Source: Camellia lanceoleosa
Lineage: Eukaryota; Streptophyta; Magnoliopsida; Ericales; Theaceae
Assembly: GCA_025200525.1 (NCBI GenBank)
Contig: CM045767.1
Span: 10,957,273 to 11,021,272 of the forward strand
Direction: 5' to 3'
Length of the DNA: 64,000 nucleotides
The translations under genes were made by a program, and so were the position numbers. Below are positions 31,818 through 41,792 of the stretch, one piece after another. Numbering within the stretch: the first letter of the stretch is position 1; every line of letters starts with the position of its first letter. Under the pieces are notes generated by a model. The model ran no database searches and had not been told where the DNA came from. It was given only the letters and a program-made list of their open reading frames with translations.

Positions 31818-33369
31818 TCAACTTTGAGCGGGATGGTCCTCTACAAGTAAGCCCGGAAATAACTCGATTTCTCCAACGGTGGGCGGGATTAGCTTGTGCC
31901 CGAGGTTCTTTGTGGAAGCGATCGTGGCCTTGATTTGGTTGAAATTTGTTCTTGGGGAGTCTTGGGTGGGTGTTTGGTGAGCTCTGTTCTTTGTCTCTTT
32001 GAGGCGGGTGTCGTGAACCGACAAAGACGTCCCTGACGTATTAAGGTCTCAACCTGATCCTTGAGGTTAACACACTTATCGTATTATAGCCGTGGTCCTG
32101 GTGAAAATGATAGTATTTGGATTGGTCCTTCCGATTGGAAGGGGTTCTCGATGGTTGGGGCCATTTGAGGGGGTAGTCCCGCTGGATCTGGTTGAGGACT
32201 TGTTCCATAGTGGAGTTAAGGGGTGTGTATCGCTCGAGCAAATTGGTGATCAGACAGTATCGGCCGATCGGCTCGGGGGAGGTTAGTCGGTATAATGTGG
32301 TGTTTGGGTATTATATTGGGTTTGTCTAGCTTCTAAGTCTTTTCGTTTTTCTCAGGAGGTCGGGTGTTTTGCTGTAGGGTCTTGGCGGGCGGCTAGGGAA
32401 TCTTCGGCGTTCATGTATTTTTGGGCCTTGGAGAGTAAGACTGCCAAGGAGGTGGGGGAGTTTTTGGAGAGGGAGAAGAGGAAGTCAGATGACCGTAGTC
32501 CGGCCATGAAAAGTGAGGATGACCTTATAAATCGTTTTCGCCACCGCAAGGCTTTGGTGTTGAAGTGGAGTATGGCTGTGAGGACTCCCGGTTTGGCGGA
32601 TGTTGAGGAGTTGGATTGCTTGGACGGCGTTGGCGGCTCTAATAAAGTGACTTAGGAAAGAGTCATGAGATCTTTGAAAGTGGAATGAGTCTGCTGTAGC
32701 TGGTGAACCACGGTAGTGATCCTTGATGTCACTGAAAGCTCGGCCATGATCTCGTCGAGAAGGCATGGAGGATCATAAGGGTTCGATAGGTCTCGGATGG
32801 TCAACTGGAGTCTGTCATTACAATCAAAAGAGTCAATCTTTGGGCATTTTGAACTTGGGCAAGGGTTTGTCGGGATGAAGGCAATAAATGGTGAGTTGGT
32901 CATGGTAGAGGGTTTATGCTGGATGTTTTGCATGACCCCTTGGAGTTGGAGCTTTATGGCTCGGAGTTCTGCGTCCCAGAGAGGGATGTGGTCACCATCG
33001 GAGGCGGCGAAATTTGGAACCTCTTGGCTTCTCCTTGAGGATTGGTGCGGGATCGTAGTCTTGAGGTGGACGTGATGGATTTATGTTCTGTAGGGGTGGA
33101 GGTTGCAAGCCTTCCAAGTTGGGTGGATAGGACTGCGGGATAGTATGGCTCGGAGCTCGTTCTTGGTTAGGGGGAATATCTGGAGGTGGTGGAGGAGGCA
33201 TAGGAAGGTTTCTCTGGACTAAAGCATTTATCAGGGCTTGGTTTTGCTTGGCCATGCGGTTAATGCTGTTGGTAAGCTCGATAAAATACTGTAGTGGATT
33301 GTTTGGATTGGGAGAGTCGGTTTGATGGTGTGATATTATGGTGAAAGCTATGGATCTAGTCGTGACCAT
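31818..33369 (-). pseudogene. Gag (copy 1), fragmented
   Basis: Starts MVTTRSIAF at 33369, about 80 bp after the PBS. It has a Pro-rich stretch (PMPPPPPPDIPPNQ), then pieces of the retrotransposon gag domain (DSFLSHFIRA, FMAGLRSSDFLFSLS) in two other frames, then a zinc-binding-like segment (FHQDHGYNT). Several frame breaks are private to this copy. Confidence 0.8.
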
Positions 33370-33447
33370 ACACTTTGATTAGTAGTAGGAAAAGGTTGTT
33401 GGGACGGTCTCCAATGACAATGAGCACAATGTGGCGCTTGAGCAAAG

Positions 33448-33468
33448 CCTTCCCACAGATGGCGCCAA
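33448..33468 (-). other. Primer binding site, copy 1
   Basis: On the minus strand, directly after the 5' LTR, the sequence is TTGGCGCCATCTGTGGGAAG. The TGGCGCC core would pair with a tRNA ending in GGCGCCA (tRNA-Asp ends this way, but the later bases do not match it well). The tRNA is uncertain. Confidence 0.7.
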
Positions 33469-34036
33469 TGATGATGCGATTAATATACAATGGGTACTGG
33501 CGGGCGGGTCGACCGATCCACGCTGCCGTCAATATCGGTGATCAAACCCAATGAACTGCGCAGATAAGTTCAGCGAGGCAGGAGTCCCCGATGAACCTTC
33601 CGACAAGTAAGTTAGAAGAAGTAGAGTGTAGAGAGAGATTGGAGATGAAAAGCAACCTTCTTCTTGTCTTCAGCGTTTGCTTATATCCTTTGGTCATCAT
33701 TTCGTTGTCCCTTCCGACGCCATCTTGGCCAAAAGTCTATCTTTGTAGCTTACCTTGTTTAGGGTAAGGGGTGTTATTCGATGGAGAGGTGTTGTCGTAA
33801 TAAATCTTTGTGATAGGCTGCATTAATGGTGATGTCTTGATGTAATAACTGCGAGATCTTTGTCTGCTGATGTGGCTTGTCCTTTACCTGCCGTATGTCT
33901 GAATGTCATTGACTCTTTATGCCACGTTGGATTCCAGTTGTTCTGGATTTTACCAGCTGGGTTATGTATTGGGCTCCAAGTAATGGGCTTGGATTGTTCA
34001 TAATGGGCTATGGCCTTTATGGGCTTACCCATGTCA
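33469..34036 (-). repeat. 5' LTR (right), copy 1
   Basis: TGATGATGCG at the plus-strand left edge and CCCATGTCA at the right edge, followed by AAGTT. 568 bp, against 590 bp in copy 2. Confidence 0.92.
33680..33688 (-). promoter_or_regulatory. TATA-like box in the 5' LTR, copy 1
   Basis: Minus strand ggatataag, conserved in all four LTRs of the window. A likely start region for the retrotransposon RNA. Confidence 0.4.
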
Positions 34037-34041
34037 AAGTT

Positions 34042-34798
34042 AAAATTATTTTTTTACGTCCAAAATCAAAATCAAAATCGTCCTAAGCGGATGAAATCAA
34101 AGTGAAAGACACAAATCAGGACATATAGATATAGATATATACATAGATATAAATCAGGGCATCAAATCAAAATCCAAAATCTCAACAAATCAGGGCGTAT
34201 AGATATACATATATAAATATATATATATATATATATAGAAGGCGACTGTCTTGACAGATCTGTGAAGGCGGAGAGAGACTTCTAATGGGTCGATTAGTCT
34301 TGAAAAACGCTTATCGTTCTCGTGAAATTTGTGCTCGTCGGGGTTGTAGAAATTGCATTAAATCGGGAGCTCGTTGACAAAGAGCTGTGAGAAAAGAAGA
34401 AGAAGAATAGAGAGAGAGAGAGAGAGAGAGTCTTCAAATGTTTTGTAAAATGAATTTGAAATTTGAAATGAATAAGAAAAAGGAGAAAGCAGTGAGTTTG
34501 CCTCGACTTTCCGTTAGCGACCCGTCATTAGTCTTGATTTAGTGATCAAGTTTTAGAGGTCGGAAGCATTTTAGAAAGTCATAGCATAACCCACTCGTTA
34601 ATTGGGGTAAGAATTTTTTAGTTTTTAGATAAATTACAAATATATCCTTGAGATTTAATTAAAATACGAATCGTCCTATAGTTACGAAAATAACATTTCA
34701 CCTTGAGATTTTTAATTTTATAATAAAATATCCTTTTCATTAATAAATCATTAAGTCAATTAATAGTTTTTAATGATATTAGAGATATATTTCAATTA
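34042..34798. other. Flank of the retrotransposon, no gene seen
   Basis: Repeats of 'aaatcagg(a/g)c' with 'tatagatata', a (TA)n run at about 34207-34237 and a (GA)n run at about 34411-34429. The direct duplication with copy 2 is followed to about 34333. No coding is supported. Confidence 0.5.
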
Positions 34799-35023
34799 GC
34801 CTCGTTTGGGAAGTGAATTGACTTTTTGGCTTTTTAGCTATATGAGCTGATCTCAAAAGCTTGGTTTGGGAAGCTTTTGGTTTTAGCTTTTGACTTTTTG
34901 TAAGAGAAGGGTGTAATGATTATGGGGTTAGATGAGATGTTTTTATGCATTGTGGCTCATGAGCCTATTACATCTTTGTGGCTCATTGAGCCAAAAAATC
35001 AATAGTCATTACCAAACTAACCC
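34799..35023. mobile_element. 225-bp Tourist/Harbinger-like MITE with TTA target duplication
   Basis: Flanked by TTA (34796-34798 and 35024-35026). The termini are GCCTCGTTTGGGAAGTG and, reverse-complemented, GGGTTAGTTTGGTAATG, both followed by 'gactttttggctt'/'gattttttggctc'-like sequence. Confidence 0.7.
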
Positions 35024-35228
35024 TTAATAATTTAGGTAATTTTATTATTGTATAAGAGAGTAATTATGAATTTTATTTTTTAATTAATTCCATTAAATAA
35101 AAATTCTAACAAAATAGTATTTATAATTTTTTAAATCACATAAGATAATTTATATTTTAAGTAAATTTTAATAAATGTATTTGTAATTTATCCTAAGTTT
35201 TTTTAAAAATTTTAAAAAATTAATGTTT

Positions 35229-35444
35229 TTAATAATTGCTAAATTTAGAGACTGTGCCAATAGAGGTCAGTTCAGTGATAAGTGTCGTCATGCCGTACTT
35301 TGACTTGGATTTGACATCCGTAGCCTCTTGAATGACGCCCGCATATTTTTCTAAAAAGAGGTCTTGTCCTGGGATGGGAGTTAAGCGTAGCCAAGCTACC
35401 CTTTTTTTGGTCACCAAAACAAAAAAAATTTGACTTTGGTTCAA
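35229..35444 (-). other. 71-codon ORF, unrecognised
   Basis: Minus-strand ORF reading LRLTPIPGQDLFLEKYAGVI and ATDVKSKSKYGMTTLITELT. Composition is more protein-like than nearby chance ORFs, but I cannot place it. It may be a fragment of a decayed gene. Confidence 0.25.
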
Positions 35445-35477
35445 TTTAAGATTATATTGGACCGTGTTGTTAGATTT

Positions 35478-35765
35478 ATGAAAGTTTATTACGAATTTTT
35501 TTAATAATTCAAATTATTTAATATGTAGAAATCGTTAAGTAATATCGTCTGTAAAAATTATGTTGATCGGATATCGATATTTATGTGATCGAAATAATTT
35601 TTATCAATCGATAATTGTTCATGCGTCATTTTTTTATTATCTGAAAACTAATTTGATCAGTAGTTATCGATATCCAGATCGATGTGATTTTTATGAATAC
35701 ATAGTCTTTCGGCGAGTTATTATTGAGGTCAAATAATTAAAATGAAATCCGTAGTAAGCCTCCAT
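35478..35765. mobile_element. Long-arm foldback element, copy 1 of a family
   Basis: The arms are imperfect inverted repeats (gtaaaaattatgttgatcgg / reverse complement of the right arm taaaaatcacatcgatctgg). The whole element matches 37541-37810 in reverse orientation (ggatatcgata, aaattagtttt, atcgattgata). Non-coding. Confidence 0.65.
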
Positions 35766-36957
35766 GGATCCAACTTGCACAATCCACTCCAATCTTAGGC
35801 AGACCAAAAGCCAAACCCAAAAAAAATAACTAAAAAACCTACACTTGCTATTGGATTGAACTTGCTATTGGGCCGAGTGGCATCTATGGGCAGGCCGGAT
35901 CAAGTTCTGGGCAGGTCTATGTCATTTTAACTGGTGTTTAAGTCGACATAGAGTTCAATTTAATTATTTTAATATTATTTTTTAAAAAATTAAATTTTAA
36001 GTTGGCTCATTATACTCGATATATTTACTATTATTTGCATCTTATTTCTTTGATTTTGGAGAGTTATTAAATGAATTGGACCATTTTAATAATTGCTTGA
36101 ATTTGGACTATTGACTAAATATAAATATTATGGCGTTCTTAAGACATTGTTTAATATCAATATTAATGTGAAAGGTGCTTCGTAAATAAGTAAATGAGTT
36201 ACAAAATTAGTAAAGTATTTTGAAATAAGTGAAAAAGTATCTCATATTTTAAAATTTTGTCTTTTATTATATCCCAAGAATATTTATTAGCAACACCCTT
36301 AATTAAATTCAAGGTAAATTACAAATACACTTAGATTTGTTTAAAATATGAATTGCCTCTTGTGGTTTGAAAATTACAAATATCTTTTACATCGAATTTT
36401 TATTTAGCAATTAATTAAAAAGTGAAATTTATAACTATGCACCTATACAATAATAAAATTATCAATTATTAATTGAAATAAAATTTTAACATTATTAAAA
36501 CTATTAATTAACTTGATTATTTATTAATAAAATGATCTATTTGTTATGAAATTAGAAACTTTAAGGGGCATAATATAACTACAGAACCACGAGAAAATAA
36601 TTTATAATCTAAGTAAATCTCGGAAGATATGTTTGTAATTTATCCTAAATTCAATTATAAATGAACATAGGCCTACAGGCCCAACTAAACCCAACTATTT
36701 TGAATGGGTTCAACTTTGGAGGAGAGAAGTTAAACAGGTGACCTCCAATGTGTGAGGTGCTAGACTTGGAGATTGAACTAACTCAGTAGTTGAAAAATAA
36801 AATAAAATAAAATAATTTAAATAAATAAATAAAATTAAAAAAAAAAAAACTAACTCAAGTTGGTTTTTATTTTTTATAATAGAATAATAATATAGGAGAG
36901 AGAAGTGTTGCTTGTGGTTAAACTTGAACTCTTAACCTCATAATTAGCAAGAATTCT
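35766..36957. other. Intergenic DNA, nothing recognised
   Basis: AT-rich with an (AAATA)n-like stretch at 36795-36850. No gene is supported. Confidence 0.5.
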
Positions 36958-37441
36958 AGGCTTTGTTCGGAAGAGTTTTAGAATTGTGATTCCAGCTTTT
37001 AATTTGTATATGGTATTTAGTTGTGGCTTTTAAATATTAATTCCGCTCACTTTTGAAAATTCGATCGAAAGTGGAAAAATTTGGCCATCAATCGTCAGGC
37101 CAATTAGTAGGAGCAGATTGCAATATATATATATATATTTTTTCTAATTGACATATGTTAATTTTTATATATTCAACAAAAAATATTTTTCGAATTTTTC
37201 AAAATTTTTTATGAGTTTTAATAGAATTTTGAGTTGTGTGTTTGGTTATGAGTTGTAAATTTTGTATCAAATATCATATGCCACATCATAAATTTTCTAT
37301 TCAATTTAAAACTCTTTTCAAAACTCATTCACCAAACAAATTTTTCACACTCAAATCATAATTTCAAAACTCACAAACTCACAAACTCAAAATACAACTC
37401 TATTCTCAAATCATATTTAGAAAACTTTACCGAACGCAATC
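36958..37441. mobile_element. Possible MITE with worn inverted ends
   Basis: The left end 'tttgttcggaagagttttag' and the reverse complement of the right end 'attgcgttcggtaaagtttt' are alike over about 30 bp. The interior holds repeated caaactcac motifs and an (AT)n run. No target duplication is proved. Confidence 0.35.
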
Positions 37442-37540
37442 ATAATAACTAAACTAATTTGGTATTTTTCTTTTGGGTCTGACTTCTCTCCAATCGGATC
37501 GGCTGGAAGTACTATTGGGCCCATAGGGCTCATCACGGGT

Positions 37541-37810
37541 CCGTTTCGATAATTGAATAGTTCAATGTATAAAACCGTCGAATACTACATGCTATAAAAA
37601 ATCATATTGATGGGATATCGATAACTCATTGGTTAAATTAGTTTTGTATATAAAAATAAAAAATGAAGCGGTGAAAAGATGAGCGATTGATAGAAATCGA
37701 TCAGATGAAATAGCTATCGATATTAGATTAACGTAATTTTTATAATCATATATTACTCGACAAATTCCACACATTAAGCGTTTAAATTATCAAAAGCGAA
37801 ATCATGATGG
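37541..37810. mobile_element. Long-arm foldback element, copy 2 of a family
   Basis: Arms of about 75 bp (gtttcgataattgaatagtt / reverse complement of right arm tttcgcttttgataatttaa). It is the reversed relative of 35478-35765. Confidence 0.65.
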
Positions 37811-38795
37811 ATCTCCATTAACCAAATAGTACCCAACAATCTGATCTAAGACTGGAGGAAAGTTATCCCTTTTTTTTTTCAATACCTAAATTTTGTTGAG
37901 AGAGAGAGAGTAGAAATGGATTGTACAATTTTTTTTGTTTTTGGGTGTTGTGTTGGAATCTTTTATTTTTGCAGTGATTTATAGGGAAAAGGACGGGGAT
38001 TTGATTTGGGCAGCAGCTTGTGTTGTGTTGTGCTCCTTGTTTTGGGTTCAATTTGGCTCATTATAAAAAATTAATTTAATCGGATAAAATAATTATATAA
38101 TTTAATAATATTTGTTTTAGAAAAAAAAATTTTAAACAACAAATATGATTTTGACAACAGACATTTCAATTTTTAAAAGATAAATGTGATCAATATTCAA
38201 TTAATTTAACTTTTTGCACAATTACTTGTTTGACAAATTTGATCATACTTCGTAGCTCGAATCTGTATTTCGACATCAAAAACGTTGTTTTGGTGTTGAG
38301 ATTTTTGGCTTTGTTGCGAGCGAAGGAAGAAGAAGGCGGAGGAGGGAGGAGGAGGAGGAGGGTGGAAGGGCCCTAATAGCGAGGGAGGAGGAGGAGGCCA
38401 GGCGGAGGCGGAGGCGGAGGCAGTGATCTGGCGGAGGAGGGCGGCAAGACGAGCAGGAGGAGGCTGTGACCTTCTTCCTCCCTCCTTCTCTTTCTCCTCT
38501 CCTCTCTTCGGTAGTTTCGAGCTCGGCATTTGTCGAGCTCTTAACCATTCCGACAAATTTTACTAATCAAACAATTCAAATCATTCCAATAGGCCTGAGT
38601 GGACACCATAGCTCACAAAAGGGGCCAAGAGCACAAGGATTACTCCAAGTCAAAGGAAACATAAAGAAAAAAAAGAAAAAGATCGTTACAATTTTATTAT
38701 GATCAAAACAATTACAAAAGAATCTGAGAGATAACTCTACTCTATATATATATGTTTCTATATATATATATAGAAACATTCTGACGAAACACTAA
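37811..38795. other. Intergenic DNA with a GGA-rich block
   Basis: 38320-38470 is rich in gga and ggc triplets (an 'aggaggagg' series). It gives Ser/Leu/Pro-rich minus-strand ORFs of up to 116 codons that look like low-complexity by-products. A (TA)n run lies at about 38743-38772. Confidence 0.5.
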
Positions 38796-39080
38796 GAGCT
38801 TGTTTGGTTTGAATTTGATAGATGAGTTTTAGAAAAAAATTTCCCAAAAATTGTTTGGTTTGAGATTTTTCTCAAAAAATTTTCAAAATCACTTTTTCTT
38901 TCTTACACATCAATCAATCACTTTTTCTCTCTCCTTCTCAAATTCTTCCAAAATATCAAATCATCCCAAACTCCAAAACTATTTTCAAAATATACAACTA
39001 AACAAACCAAAAAAATTTCTAAAATAACTCTCCCAAATTTTTTCAAAACTAACTCTCCCAAAAACAAACCAAACAAGCCC
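38796..39080. mobile_element. 285-bp Tourist/Harbinger-like MITE with TAA target duplication
   Basis: Flanked by TAA (38793-38795 and 39081-39083). The termini GAGCTTGTTTGGTTTG and, reverse-complemented, GGGCTTGTTTGGTTTG differ at one base. Non-coding, with repeated 'caaaaccaaa'-type words inside. Confidence 0.85.
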
Positions 39081-39430
39081 TAAAATACATTTACACCTCA
39101 ATTCAATGTTCATGGTGATAAAGTGTTTTATATAGGTATTTTGTAGCTTTTGATTATAAGCATTTACAACAAACAACAAAATAGTTTATGAAACAAGTTA
39201 ATAGCTAGAGAGCATCATGAAGACCAAAAGGACTATCATTTTGCTAGCAAAAAATTGTAAACTTATCATTATTTTATAAATGTTTTAGCATAGTATAAGG
39301 ATGCACAACAATTTTTTCTTTTTCTTTTTATAAGTAAAGGTTCTAATATCCAAAAAAAAAGCAGAAGGAGAAATTATTACAATGCGACTCAAGACAAATA
39401 CCCTTAGGTATCTGCAGCGGATAAGGCACT

Positions 39431-39685
39431 CTACTCAGTTCCATCACATTTATAGACCACAAATTTCTCCAAGAAGCGCTTACATTTATCACAAATTATT
39501 ATGTCTTTCAATCCTTCAACAAATTGTATAATATTAGGTGACTGCAAGGCTCGACAAGAAAAGATGGTTTGATTGCAGTTGTAATCACACCCACTAACCC
39601 TAACATGGCCACATTTTCTCCCCACTTTGGAAAAAAGATTCAAGCATTCCATAATTTTTCTCCTTGAAGCTTCAAAGTCTCGCAA
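39431..39685 (-). other. 84-codon Cys-rich ORF, unrecognised
   Basis: The minus-strand ORF has spaced Cys/His (CGHVRVSGCDYNC, then IICDKCKRFLEKF and YKCDGTE), which could be a worn zinc-binding exon. A splice-like CAG follows upstream, but no full gene model is possible. Family not recognised. Confidence 0.3.
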
Positions 39686-41692
39686 AGACCCTCTTCGATG
39701 TACCCAGCCTTTTTCATCTCGTCATTGTTGTCGATAACTTTCGACATTTGTTTTAGAATCTGATCTTTATGATCATCTGCATGTCCTAATCGGAGTTTGA
39801 TCTTCTCATGCTCTCAACCTAAGCCAAAAGAAATAAATCTTCATGCAAGTTAAAGAACTTGTCGACTTTTCCTCATACATGGTGGCTAAAATGTTTTTCA
39901 TGTGTTCATCACTTGGATTTTCTTGCCAACATAGACCATCTTAAGTCCTGCACTTGTGATGTTTCTCATCTTAGCATTGAATTCTCTAATCCAATCTATG
40001 TTGTTGCTTCCATAAATGCAAATGTTTTGGTCCTCTTCTACGAAATCAATGTGTGATTGGTACAAAATTACAAAAAAACAAATCTTGAATAAATCAAATC
40101 TTTGTTCAAAGTGTTGATTTTACTTTTATTTCATAATTTCTTTTTTTTTCTATTTCATTACTAAACTATAGATTTCATCTATTACAATTTCTTATATCAA
40201 TTCATATAATCCAATTGGAGCCGTCAAGTCTAAATCAATAATGGAAAGAAACTTAACTTAATGGCGAAAAGTAATTTTACAATTTGAATAACTTAAATTA
40301 GACAACCAAACACACATCTTCTTACTCACATTTTATTTGACTACTTACATCCTCAATTAAACACTCACCTTCTTCTCCACCTCTCATTTCAAAATAGTGA
40401 GTCGAGCAGGTGTATGGCTAAATGGTTTGAGTTAGTCAAATTTTGAAATACTTTTGCCTATCAGAATTGGGCTTTAGCAAGAACTGATTTAGAACCAACT
40501 TTGTCACCAATTGGACCACATTACCTAATATTAGAAACTCTAGGGAATAAATAGATTCAATTGATAGTTTAAGAATAGAAATAAAAAAGATAGAGATAGT
40601 ATAAGGAGAAAATAGTGAAGTTAACCTTGTTTTTGAATATAGGATGCCTCAACATGAAAGTTGAATGAAAGCATACCACTTTGCTACCCGGAAGGTCAAT
40701 TCAAATCAAGTAATAGTTAGAAGATTCCAAGTTTCTTCTTCATAGCTCATTTTTCTTAGAAATAGAAAGGAAGAGCCATGGCACCCCCAGATCAATGCCA
40801 TGTGTGAGTTGCATTTAAGTTAGTAACATACCTTGTGTATCCAATACTACCATTAAGGGCTTTTCTTTGAAATCCATGCTTGTTTAATGATTTCACCACT
40901 ATTGAGCTGAGTAACCATAGTGCAGCGAATTGAAAACCTTGGTAATAGGTTTGATAAAAATCAAAATTCTATTCTTACCACATCCAGTCCATGTATCCGT
41001 TGATGAAATAAAGACATACAATTTCATAGCTTCCTTGTAAATTCACCCGGTGAAGAATGATCCAAGCATCATACACCAGCAAAATTAACACTTCTATAGG
41101 GAGGAGCTCTGGCCTTGAAACCAAGAGTATCACTACCTTGCTTTTCAGTTCGAATAGCCAAGCTGTCAAAATAAATCAAAGCTCATTGTTATTTATTAAG
41201 TAAATGAAAGCGCAATGAAGGATTAAGAGATATTTCTGTTTTGGAGCATCCCAAGATATAGTCCTATTATATGCTACAAAATTGCAAATGAGCCTCTGGG
41301 GCCACAATCACCATCATCAGCTTTGATCCAGGCCACTCATGATTGGTCATATAGGAAAAGTGTGACTTGAAGTGCCAAGTGACAGTGCATTAAAAGCAAA
41401 AATGGTTTTTAGCTAAAGCAGGACAATCAAGCGTAAGCGATACAAAATTTCTACTACGAGACCTTTCACCTTTGCTTGGGGAGGAAGAATCCTTCAAAAA
41501 CCAAAAATTTATCCTTCAAAACAAACAACATCTCAAGCACCTCTTGATTTTATCAATGTAGCTCTTTCCTTAAAGAGATCCAAGAGCTTGTTATGCATCT
41601 TTGTCTCTATAAGACACATAAGAGTGAAAATAAAAGAAATTCAAAGTTTGATAGTGTTGGGAATGAAGAACACCTAATCAAGATCAGTGAGA
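39686..41692. other. Intergenic DNA, possible gene relics
   Basis: At 40990-41165 a minus-strand frame reads SLAIRTEKQGSDTLGFKARA, then PPYRSVNFAG with later stops, and looks like a decayed exon of unknown family. The rest is AT-rich without supported genes. Confidence 0.35.
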
Positions 41693-41792
41693 NNNNNNNN
41701 NNNNNNNNNNNNNNNNNNNNNNNNNNNNNNNNNNNNNNNNNNNNNNNNNNNNNNNNNNNNNNNNNNNNNNNNNNNNNNNNNNNNNNNNNNNN
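41693..41792. other. Assembly gap (100 N)
   Basis: Exactly 100 N, the usual placeholder for a gap of unknown size. The sequence after it restarts at the equivalent of 12218. Confidence 0.99.

Larger units (their letters stand above)
22886..34036 (-). mobile_element. Complete Ty3/gypsy LTR retrotransposon, Tat type (copy 1)
   Basis: Both LTRs start TG and end CA, and AAGTT flanks the element (22881-22885 and 34037-34041). Transcription runs right to left: right LTR (5'), PBS, gag, protease, RT, RNase H, a second RNase H, integrase, a tandem repeat block, an opposite-strand ORF, a polypurine tract, left LTR (3'). The second RNase H and the antisense ORF after integrase mark the Tat group. Every protein has stops or frame breaks, so the element is not autonomous. 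Several breaks here but not in copy 2 look like sequence errors. Confidence 0.93.
12218..34333 (+). repeat. Copy 1 of a ~22-kb direct duplication
   Basis: This segment reappears at 41793-64000 in the same order and orientation, including the CACTA right half, the MULE and the whole LTR retrotransposon with identical target duplications. Copy 2 begins at the first base after the N gap, and the match still holds at the window end. See the finding on false duplication. Confidence 0.92.

Noticed and set aside
34260..34400. A small conserved-looking ORF (start 34285) resembling an organelle ribosomal protein
   Set aside because: The short phrase is not long enough to support it, and it is scrambled in the other copy.
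38206..38556. 116- and 90-codon ORFs with Pro/Ser/Leu runs
   Set aside because: They lie on a GGA/GGC triplet-rich block; low complexity, no family.
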